Source: Paraglomus occultum (taxonomy: Eukaryota > Glomeromycota > Glomeromycetes > Paraglomerales > Paraglomeraceae). Taken from it: a stretch of 17,750 nucleotides of DNA. Shown piece by piece: positions 9,031-16,435 of this stretch. The notes beneath the pieces were generated by a model. That model saw only the letters and a program-made list of their open reading frames with translations, had not been told where the DNA came from and did not search any database. Location of the stretch: contig CAJVPJ010000739.1 in the NCBI GenBank assembly GCA_910592205.1, forward strand, positions 1-17,750, in the 5' to 3' direction. The position numbers and the translations under genes are program-made. The stretch's first letter is position 1. Each line of letters starts with the position of its first letter.

Positions 9031-9589
9031 ATAGATAGATTATTGTTTATTATTATTTACTAGGAGAATAGTGTAATGGATTGTACCGGTATGTTATACT
9101 TTATATTTTATGCAAAATGGGGAAGATATACTGTATATATGGTTTTACTTATGTGAGATTTCTTTCACACGATTAATTTTAAATGAGAACTGTGCGACAA
9201 AGACATCGGGAATGTATGACAAACGATGACGATAGAAAATGACTGATTATGACATGTACAAATAAAAAAATAAGAAACGAAATAAGATGAGGATAAAATG
9301 TATAAATATATTTTTTCAGGCTTGGGTGGTATAGTCAAGTATCGAGTATATAGATATAAAAGATCTACACAAAAAATTACGAGTTGGTTAATGTGAAAAA
9401 TAATTTAGAAAGTGAATATCATGAAGAACAAATGATTATCAAGAACATGTCATAAACGATAAGTTCGTACGAAATGTTGGCGATGGAAATGTACTTTGTT
9501 AAAAAAAAAAGTGCCTGGTGCAATTACTTCCCCAATAGCTTATTTTCCGACAAATATTCCCAATAAATATTTCGCGGAATTAGAGCCAC
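9031..9589. other. No supported gene
   Basis: AT-rich. A short minus-strand open piece near 9540-9610 ('ALIPRNIYWEYLSENKLLGK') has a protein-like composition and abuts the kinase pseudogene, but it does not match the kinase tail and I cannot assign it. Confidence 0.45.
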
Positions 9590-10487
9590 AATATCGCGTA
9601 TTAGTATCACCAAAACGCGGTTTACCAGTAACAATAAAATACATAATGATATTAAAATAATACACGTCTGATTTCTGAGTATATAAAAGACTTCTGGTGC
9701 AATAAAAGGGCAAATGCATTGAATATTTAGATTTGAAACGCAAATTATAAAGAAATTGTATCTTAGCCTTATTGTTATTTTTCTGTAAAACAATGTTTCC
9801 GCAAATGGCGCTGCGGGCTCGGTAATTATTCTCTATTTCTGCAAAGTTAGGAACGAAAGGCTTCATAAAGTTTTTACCGGCGCTCAATTTTTCTAATACT
9901 AACTGAAGAAACAATTTCACAATGCACTAATCTTCTAGAATGGATATTCCGCAGAGACAACGCTATAACCATCAAATACTCTAGTTGCACGTTTCACCGC
10001 TCACGTTAATTGCTGATATTTTGATCCAAATAAAATAAAAGACTACCATATCGATATTTGTGTCTCTCCATAAATATAAAGGAAAAACTATTATTTTGAT
10101 AATGCTACCAAAATTGCTTACTTTGGAAATAAATATTCATCAAAATTCTTAAACCGCTTAAATACGACAGTTTGTGGCATATCATCTTCGAATAATTTTA
10201 TATTTGGCAGTATAGACAGTTGTATAACATCCAGAACCAATCTCATGGAGTTTGCAAAGCCGCTATACCGCATGTACTTTGCATATCTATGCTTCTATTC
10301 AATAGTGCATATGTCGCAAATAAAATTCCTGAGAACATTGCTCCTGAGTGATTCCGAGTAGCCAATATTCTGGGTGTTAATACATCTGGCTATTCTTCAG
10401 TCAGCTATTTGAGTAAAAATAACATATGCAGTTATTATTATTACAACACTGGTCGTGCGACACGCACTCGTCGATTTCATTGTTTAT
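9590..10487 (-). pseudogene. Decayed paralogous copy of the multi-module kinase gene
   Basis: The DNA aligns with about 1900-2850 of the intact gene. It includes a counterpart of exon 3 with 'ATATTGGCTACTCGGAATCA' for the beta4 strand, the 'YTAKYK' and 'TVVFKRFKNFDE' N-lobe pieces, the intron-3 donor (now AAAGTAAGC), 'CGNIVLQKNNNKAKIQ', 'LPF' and 'TQKSDVYYFNIIMYFIVTGK'. Frames are broken repeatedly: the glycine loop is disrupted, the catalytic loop is interrupted by about 115 bp of foreign sequence, and the C-lobe after 'TGKPRFGD' is missing. Because intron sequence is retained (introns 2 and 3), the copy arose from DNA, not from mRNA. Similarity ends abruptly at about 10487 inside the old intron 2. 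Confidence 0.85.
9803..9917. other. ~115 bp insertion replacing the catalytic loop of the kinase pseudogene
   Basis: The left flank 'aacaatgtttccg' and right flank 'aatgcactaatc' are adjacent in the intact gene (with only about 12 bp between them) but are separated here by sequence absent there. The insert happens to be open on the minus strand in frame with the following 'GNIV'. No target-site duplication or terminal repeat is obvious. Confidence 0.6.
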
Positions 10488-10618
10488 CACCTTCTCAGCC
10501 TTCAAGTCCAAAACCCAGAAAATCGAGAATATTATGGCTGATAAAGTTCACGTGCGTTGATCACATAAAAAACTGATCAGATTTATATTTCACACTTTCT
10601 CCGTCATGCGTACTCAAA

Positions 10619-11548
10619 ATGTCTGAAAACGAAGAACTTGCGACAATACTCCCTTCCGATTATAAACTAGACTATGATAAACTTGAAATAACGCTTGTTG
10701 ATTGTGCGTCTGCTACTTCGAGGAACTTGCGACAATACTCCCTTCCTATTATAAACTGGACCTAGCCGATAATAAATTTTCAATAGTGCCTGTTAGCGCC
10801 CAAACTAGTATGTTATTTTTGATACTATAAGTTGGAATGTCAACAAACTGTTCTTTCAGTGCTAGATTATGGTAAAAAATTTAGGTCAAAGACAAGCTTA
10901 TCTTATATGTGAAGTTACCAGTTGGTGCAAAAATAATCCTAACTTGGTTGGACAATTTGGAAGTAGTCAGGTATGTTTTGCAAATTATTTGTGACCTTTT
11001 TCTTCATTCTAATTATCATGTTTTTAAACTGTAGACAGGTTTTTCTTACCGTTACCTACTGCGACTGTTCTATGTCCGGATACTTCCGTTGTTCTAGCAA
11101 GGTTTCCGATCATTATAAATGGTTTACATGTCTGCGTCATTCTTAACTTTTTTATTATTGCAGTTGGAATAGATTATCGCAAAACGATAAAAACGAGGCG
11201 TATCCGCCGGTCGCTCCAAATTTTATTGCAGAAATACGTTCAAATATGGTTACTGCGGAAGCTGTTCACCGAAAAATGTGTCTGTATATGGATGCAGGTG
11301 TTGAGGTATTAACGATGATGATGATTGTTCTTCGTTAATAATAATTGTTATTCGTTGATTATATTTATTATTAATTATTAAATGTTTTATTTATCTAGGA
11401 GGCTTTCTCTATCGATCCAATTAATGGAACTGCAAGGATCTATAGAGTTCAACGCAATAATATCACTTGGTTGGAGTACACAAATCCACTTAGCTTGAAA
11501 TCACGTGTTCTTAATGGATTCGTGCTAAACTTACAAGGAATTCTCTAA
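10619..11548 (+). pseudogene. Uma2-family (PD-(D/E)XK-like) gene, spliced but frame-broken
   Basis: Exons: 10619-10807 (first part duplicated), 10860-10970, 11035-11101, 11164-11305 and 11399-11548. Introns are GT-AG (10808-10859, 10971-11034, 11102-11163, 11306-11398). The final exons give 'WNRLSQNDKNEAYPPVAPNF', 'IAEIRS', 'KMCLYMDAGVEEAFSIDP', 'ARIYRV' and 'VLNGFVLNL' before TAA. That is the Uma2 order: EVxS, then K-Y-GV-(E)-WLIDP, then GF.L.L. Exon 3 supplies the upstream 'TATVLCPDTSVVLAS', equal to the 'xPDxxxV' metal-binding aspartate motif. Frame breaks occur at an 89-bp offset repeat near 10720, in an A6 run near 10873 and in a T5 run near 11040. Uma2 proteins are mainly bacterial; an intron-bearing copy suggests old transfer and domestication. 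It is a pseudogene unless the run lengths are assembly errors. Confidence 0.75.
10631..10761 (+). repeat. 42 bp direct repeat, period 89, in the Uma2-like gene
   Basis: 10631-10672 and 10720-10761 share 'gaacttgcgacaatactccc' and 'attataaact(a/g)gac'. Both encode 'ELATILPS(D/Y)YKLD' but in different frames, because 89 is not a multiple of three. After the core the copies diverge, yet both continue in a plausible frame ('KLEITLVDCASATS' versus 'NKFSIVPVSAQTS'), as if two related first exons sit side by side. Confidence 0.8.
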
Positions 11549-12250
11549 TGATTACGATTCAAAAACAAATTGAACCTTGCTAATATGTATTTTCCAATTT
11601 TAATCAATCGCAACAGAAATCTATTCTTGATTCAAAGTATCAGCATCCATCTGATTGTTGAACCACAGCTTTAATAAATTAAAAGCGACTGATTACGTTT
11701 ATTAAGCCATTCATGGCCATGAAAGGCTCCATAGAAACTTATTGCCAGTTCAACCATTGCATCGATACATTGTCTATTGGTTATCAATCGCGTGTGCTAC
11801 TCTCATGCTAAAATTCGTTTCTCTACGTCGTTCGTCGTCTAGTTTTATTCTTAATTAACCTTCTCTAGCCATTTTGTTCCGTTTACTGATTTTCTAAATG
11901 TCGTTTGTTGTATTCATACCATTAGTTTCGTTATCTCGGATGACATTCCTGCTGCGTATGCAAACTGTAAACGTTTTTCAGCCTCTTCAAGTTCGACCAA
12001 TAGATCAGATGAACTATTCCTTCAAAATCGGAGCAAATTTTTTTGTTTCTCGAGTAAAAGCCTATAAGTGTTTATAGAATTGTTACATTTTTAGCCACAA
12101 ACGTAAAAAATCCGCTCTCAAAATTAAACTATACTACACGCATGGCTTATCCGCAGTAAATTTCCACACCCTCACTAGTCGTTACACATTACCCCTAATT
12201 GAAAATTTTTTTACTCCGAAATGTCTTGTTTTTATTTATAGAAACCAATC
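11549..12250. other. Mostly empty; one exon-like coiled piece on minus
   Basis: 11920-12018 (minus) reads 'NSSDLLVELEEAEKRLQFAY' and 'SSEITKLM' directly into a donor (ATG|GTATGA), with Glu/Leu/Ala/Lys spacing typical of a coiled coil. A further minus-strand open piece near 11685-11800 contains 'MVELAISFYGAFHGHEWLNK'. Neither can be tied to a gene model, so I give no CDS. The rest shows no structure. Confidence 0.35.
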
Positions 12251-12456
12251 ATGGCAATTAATCAAGACAATTGCAATATCATGTTATTATCTCCTGACTG
12301 ATAATAGTTTTACCCCGAAACGTTTCACTGTAAAACTTGACCATTACGACAAAGGTTTTAGGCAAAAAAAAACAAGCCGAGGAAACAATGAAAGGAGTCA
12401 ACCAGGTTTATGAGGGTTTAAGTAACCCGGAAAAGCGTCAGAATTATAATCGCTAA
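12251..12456 (+). pseudogene. Decayed J-domain (DnaJ-like) sequence
   Basis: The piece has the length of a bare J domain (about 68 codons) and its segments fall in J-domain order. 'MAINQDNCNIMLLSPD' equals the usual 'N.Y.ILGLSPDA'. 'KRFTVKLDHYDKG' equals 'YRKLALKYHPDK', with HPD changed to HYD. 'QAEETMKGVNQVYEGLSNPE' plus 'KRQNYNR' equals 'AEE.FKEINQAYEVLSDPEKR..YDR'. A TGA follows the first segment, and an A9 run (about 12364) separates the second from the third in frame. The HPD tripeptide needed to stimulate Hsp70 is lost. An acceptor-like 'tttttatttatag' precedes the ATG. No downstream zinc or C-terminal DnaJ domain follows. Confidence 0.75.
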
Positions 12457-12647
12457 AGAACGAGTTTCTATATGTACGGCTTATTATAATCAGTAGCATT
12501 ACGTCATACTGTTATATTATATGGTTGAGTTTGACAGCTGCAGATTCTCACACCCCTTACTGCATAGATAACAACATTTATACTTATACGGTTATCAAGT
12601 AGTACAAACATATGTCATCTTCCGTCATCTAAGAACACGCGTCTACA

Positions 12648-12720
12648 TATATATACCCAGACGCTTCTATCGCTTCACTACAACTTCTTTGTCTTCAAAC
12701 AACATACAACCCACCACTTT
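12648..12720 (+). promoter_or_regulatory. Possible core promoter with TATA box
   Basis: 'tatatata' at 12648-12655 is followed by a C/A/T-rich leader ('cttcactacaacttctttgt', 'caacatacaacccacc') and then an ATG at 12739. This arrangement looks like a fungal TATA promoter and 5' leader. Only a 22-codon frame follows the ATG, so the target is unclear. Confidence 0.35.
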
Positions 12721-12738
12721 ATATTATACACATACGTC

Positions 12739-12807
12739 ATGAACGGTTATCAACAAACAAGAGTCCTCTATCATTACTCCAATACGAGACGCGAACGAGA
12801 ACGATAA
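12739..12807 (+). CDS. Very short ORF downstream of TATA-like promoter
   Basis: 22 residues ending 'NTRRERER', then TAA. A one-base shift would carry the frame on into 'NDNSSICTSPVTTTHTDARV'. It may be a truncated or frame-shifted remnant of a gene whose body is now the repeat island to the right, or an upstream ORF. No family is recognised. Confidence 0.2.
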   Translation: MNGYQQTRVLYHYSNTRRERER

Positions 12808-12841
12808 CAGTTCGATATGCACAAGTCCGGTGACAACGACT

Positions 12842-12934
12842 CACACCGACGCGAGGGTGTTTTAAAGGTAAGAATTCTTACTGGGTAGATTAGTTGAGGG
12901 TCTGTATCCGAAGGCACGCTGCCACTAGGTGTAA
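12842..12934 (+). repeat. Island repeat, copy A (with perfect 14 bp palindrome)
   Basis: Contains 'gagggtgttt', the perfect palindrome GTAAGAATTCTTAC (12868-12881), 'ctgggt', 'gttgag', 'gtatccgaag' and 'cactaggt'. The same order recurs at 13412-13498 and, partly, at 12984-13043. Confidence 0.85.
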
Positions 12935-12983
12935 AAGCCGGATGTTCGATAGCTCTCCGTGGCCACACTTGTAGGTTGTTTGT

Positions 12984-13043
12984 CGTGAGGGTGACTACTT
13001 AGTATGTGTGTATCTGAAGGGACGCTGCCACGATAGGTGTAAA
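12984..13043 (+). repeat. Island repeat, partial copy B
   Basis: Shares 'gagggtg', then 'gtatctgaaggg', 'acgctgccac' and 'taggtgtaaat' with copy A, but the palindrome section is missing. Confidence 0.7.
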
Positions 13044-13079
13044 TCGAGTTTTTGAAGGCACGCGGAGTGCAATTATTCG

Positions 13080-13320
13080 AAAACCGTTACTGAAACTGGT
13101 GAATAGGATCACACGAAAAGTAGTTGGGTGCCTGATCGATGGATGATTTACTTTTGTGAACGTTCGATATCCGCTCCGAAGGGTCGTCTGAGCTCACGGC
13201 GCGTTCAGGCGGCTGTGGTGAATAGGATACATGGGACGTTGTTGAGAAGCCATCGCAAGTGTGTCATCCGGTTCGTGAGATCGGATGGTTGCCGCTTGAC
13301 CATGCGTCTTCCTTCATGAG
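13080..13320. other. GC-richer block without an assigned gene
   Basis: Base composition rises well above the surrounding AT-rich DNA. 'ggtgaataggat' occurs twice (near 13099 and 13219). A plus-strand frame (13128-13319) is open for 63 codons and Arg-rich, but it begins at GTG and resembles nothing I know. No tRNA cloverleaf is apparent. Confidence 0.5.
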
Positions 13321-13411
13321 GTCCGTGATTTTGATGATACTGTTTACTCATTCTTGGTAATATTTTATCCAAGTAGGTTTTTTAAATCGAGCTTTGCAAT
13401 GCAAAAAAATC

Positions 13412-13498
13412 CACACCAACATGAGGGTGTTTCGAGGTAAGAATTCTTACTGGGTGAAACTGTTGAGAGTCCGTATCCGAAGTGCGCTGACACTAGGT
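13412..13498 (+). repeat. Island repeat, copy C (with perfect 14 bp palindrome)
   Basis: Close match to copy A from 'cacacc' to 'cactaggt', including the GTAAGAATTCTTAC palindrome at 13437-13450. Copies A and C are in direct orientation about 570 bp apart and bracket the GC-richer block. Confidence 0.85.
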
Positions 13499-13659
13499 AG
13501 ACATGAGACTTATGAGTAGATAATCTGAATCGCAATTGAAGTTTAATTTCGAAGTTTTTTGTATACCATACAGTATTAGTGGTATCTAATAATGCGTGTT
13601 TAATTATAATATACAATTGATTCATCAACAAATAGGAGTTTAAAGAAACGAATCGAGAT

Positions 13660-13744
13660 ATGTACCCCACATCCGTACGATGTACCCCCTCACACACACG
13701 GGTACTAAAACGAACAAGGGGAATACCCGGGGTACTCGTGTCGG
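13660..13744. repeat. Cluster of GGTAC/GTACC repeats at the Helitron edge
   Basis: 'atgtacccc' occurs at 13660-13668 and 13680-13688; 'gggtact' follows at about 13700 and 'acccggggtact' at about 13725, with one locally palindromic stretch (tacccggggta). It lies immediately beyond the last recognisable Helitron helicase residues on the minus strand, so it may be the element's 3' end or a separate insertion point. No unambiguous hairpin plus CTRR terminus is identified. Confidence 0.5.
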
Positions 13745-14680
13745 TGAAATACGGTAGCTCTTGCTCCTTGTTGTAATCTGATGGAAGGTGGTAAATTGGT
13801 TTTTAATTTAAATTTAGATAAGAATTTTTCATTTGATATCTGAATTCCATCTATGAGAAACTTCTCATCTTTCATTGGTAAGACGTTGCATATTGTTCTA
13901 TTGACTTGGTCTGTGTTTCACGTAGTCCGACAATAAAAGTTGATGTCAGCATGGAATCTATGGTTTGTGTTCATCAGCTTTTTTGTAATCAAATCTCATG
14001 AGTGTGAGGAAATCTGACCAAGTCTAATTTCTTCCAAGAGTTTGTAAAATCGAAGATCATTTTCTTGTCGTAAAAATATAGGATAAAAAATGTGCCAAAC
14101 AGATGAATGGAATACTGATGTTGCACGTATCGGTGGTAGTTGGGCAAGATGGTCTACTAGAATGACATTCTTACCACCAAATGCAATATCATTGGAATGT
14201 AGACGTATAAATAAACTTGAGAGAAAAGTAAACAACGATGCTGATACCATGGATATTTCATCAATAATTATCGTGCCGATTTTAAGTAATGATGTTCGGA
14301 GTTGATTATCATAAAATATAAGCGTGTGAAATTCTGATGACGTTTGTGTCAATCTGAGAGCAGAATGAATTGTTGATCTTACGCTGCTACTCCAGTTGGA
14401 GCTAATTAATAATAAGTAGTTGTGGGAATTTAGCCAGTTCGTCAAAAGTTTTATCGTATAATTTTTCCAGTTTTTGCAGAGCCAGTTATAAAAAAATAAG
14501 GTATTTCTTTTTTTGTATTGGACCGAGATTAGTTGTAATCTTATTCATTATAGTATACTGTTCTTCGGAAAGATCAAACGTTATCATTTGGGAAAGTATT
14601 GGCGGAGTAAGTTTTAGCGCGCGTCTAATTGTTTTGTGAGAATTTTGGCAATGTTGGTGATATGGTTTGTTGAAGATCAT
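13745..14680 (-). pseudogene. Helitron Pif1-like helicase portion
   Basis: The order on the minus strand is 'FDLSEEQYTIMNKIT' (about 14575), a degenerate Walker A 'ITGSAKTGK' (about 14490-14465, out of frame with what follows), 'STIHSALRLT', Walker B 'IIIDEISM' (about 14250), 'FGGKNVILV' and 'LAQLPPI' (motif III). After 13996 the family pattern continues in broken frames: 'INRTICNVLPMKDEKFLI', 'LKTNLPPSIRLQQGARA'. Sequence then leaves the family near 13745. Pif1-type helicases unwind DNA during rolling-circle transposition. The damaged Walker A and the stops mean no activity is expected. Confidence 0.85.
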
Positions 14681-14715
14681 TTAGCAAAGTAGTCATAATT
14701 TGTCCAACTTGAGTA

Positions 14716-15240
14716 TTAATCGAGCGGTAAAATCGGTCGTTGTTGGTGTTCAACTCTTTCAAAAAAAAATTGCTCAAGTTCTCCCCATCTACAATTTTCC
14801 TGTTTTGACCAAATATGGTGTTTTACAACTTGCTTCAAGAAAATAAAGTTAAAAGTATAATGCAGTACGAAGAGGTCGATTTGTTGGAAGTGTATCACCA
14901 TTATCTGTACTTTCAGGTATTCTTTTAAATGTGTCCACTTACTTTCAGCCATTGTTAGTGTAATGAAAAGTGTAGGCAGACCAAATTCATTAGTCATGGC
15001 ATTTACATGTAGTAGTTTTTTATGAAAATATGAATCATCAGTGCGTATAATGTACGTAAAGTAATTGTCTTATTTTTATCAATTTTTCTTTTACCATTAT
15101 AAACACTTTGTGTTATGAGTTCTGCTGCTGTTGGTCGTTGACAAATATTATCTGTTTGCTTTTGTCTCCAAAGACGGGCTGTATTTTGATAATTTCGTAA
15201 TTTCTCACGTTGCATATATGACCATGAGGGCCAATAAGGA
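14716..15240 (-). pseudogene. Helitron Rep N-terminal (Helitron_like_N) portion
   Basis: 'HPYWPSWSYMQREKLRNYQN' and 'LITQSVYNGKRK' (15240-15090) are followed, after a frame change, by 'NEFGLPTLFITLTMAESKWT' (about 14990) and 'GELEQFFFERVEHQQR' (about 14770-14730). These are hallmark stretches before the HUH endonuclease core of Helitron Rep. The core itself, and the tyrosines that nick DNA, are not found. Two frame breaks are visible within it. Confidence 0.85.
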
Positions 15241-15289
15241 TGTAAACAAAACGTCGATCAACACACAATAGTCTATGTTTGATATATTT

Positions 15290-16170
15290 CACTATTCTAT
15301 TCCATCATCAGTAGGCAATTTCATAAGTTCATGATAATGCTCTTTACCATCTGGAAACAAATCAGGAAACAATAATGGTTCTAATTCAGAATTACAAAAT
15401 GAAAGTGAAGAGTGGTACCATTAGAAGTTTTCACAAATCTTGCCATGAGATGTGTATAATGATAATCATCATTATGAATTTCTGTGGAAAAATCTCCATT
15501 TGACACAACTAAATCTCTTTCTTTGAAATGGAGGTGCTCTTAGATCATTTGGATTGTGGTATGCTGTTGGGAATATTTGAGAATTTATGGAAAGTGATGA
15601 CATGTATTGGACTAATGGCTTAATATAACAATTATGTTTACTAAGCCATTCAGCAGCTGCCAAGAGGTTTGGAGTAAGCCAGGGTTCTTCTTCATTTCTA
15701 GATAGAAATGCACCAATGACTCCAGAATAAAGTTTTAACGCGCGCATATTTCGGGAAAATTTACATCTCCAATAAGATGACGATGGATTACTGTCTGAGC
15801 TTCTTCCAAAAGAACAATGCAAGAAGATCAGAGAAAGAAATCTCCTTTGCGTTAAAGAAATGATCTCAATTTCTGAAGGTATAGAGTGTAACTGTGGACA
15901 TAAATAATTTTCTGGTTTTTTTATACAACCGGGACAAACAGACACTTTCGTATTTGTTGCATTCCCAGATCAATTTCAGGAAAATTAATTTGTAAGGTAT
16001 AAGTGTTGCTTTCACCGTAAGGACTCCATTTGGCCTTTTTAGGATAAAGTAGCCTGGCGCAAAATACACAAGGCACGCAAATATGTTGGTAAAGAATACT
16101 ATTTTGAAATCGTGTGTGATATGGGAAATGTGTGTGTCGACATTGTATAAAATTTTGTTAAACAAATTAC
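15290..16170 (-). pseudogene. Helitron N-terminal Cys-rich region
   Basis: Starting near 16090: 'CVPCVFCARLLYPKKAKW', 'FPEIDLGMQQIRK', then a one-base shift to 'VSVCPGCIKKPENYLCPQL', 'IPSEIEIISLTQRRFLSLIF', 'NMRALKLYSGVIGAFLS', 'AAEWLSKHNCYIKPL', then another shift to 'RDLVVSNGDFSTEIHNDDYH', and finally 'LEPLLFPDLFPDGKEHYHEL'. The CxxC pairs suggest a metal-binding domain of the type that precedes Rep in fungal Helitrons. Frame changes at about 15940, 15530 and 15400 and the lack of a clear initiator show decay. Confidence 0.8.
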
Positions 16171-16435
16171 AGAACGCTAAGATTGCGCGTTTTGCTAGTA
16201 AACAGTTTATTTAAATAAAATCCGAAGACGGGCATATCATTTATAAATAAGAAATGAAAAACGCTAAAACTTAAATAAGCAATACGTAACGTGTTACAAC
16301 TCTCTTAAGTACTCAGTTTTGTTTATATTAATGTTATTAATGTTAATTATCTCAACGAAACTTTTATGTATCAAAAAATGTTTTGTAAACGTTCTCTCAT
16401 TTATCGGGAATCGCCATATTTTACGCTCAATTTTA
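16171..16435. other. No supported gene
   Basis: AT-rich spacer between the Helitron and the next minus-strand gene; the 3' untranslated region of that gene probably lies here. No repeats are evident. Confidence 0.5.

Larger units (their letters stand above)
13745..16170 (-). mobile_element. Helitron, internally deleted RepHel
   Basis: The minus-strand order is Cys-rich N-terminal region, Rep N-terminal (Helitron_like_N) region, then Pif1-type helicase, which is the standard RepHel order. About 2.4 kb is too short for the usual protein of well over 1,000 residues. The gap falls between 'FFERVEHQQR' and 'INTQVGQIM', where the HUH and catalytic tyrosine parts should be. Multiple frame shifts and stops occur. 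It is therefore non-autonomous or dead, but younger than the relic at 7980-9030. Element ends are not resolved. Confidence 0.85.

Noticed and set aside
12774-12968. 64-codon minus-strand open frame through repeat copy A
   Set aside because: The frame is not kept in repeat copy C, so selection for coding is not supported.
13365-13697. 110-codon minus-strand open frame
   Set aside because: It begins at a non-ATG codon, crosses repeat copy C and the GGTAC cluster, and shows no domain pattern.
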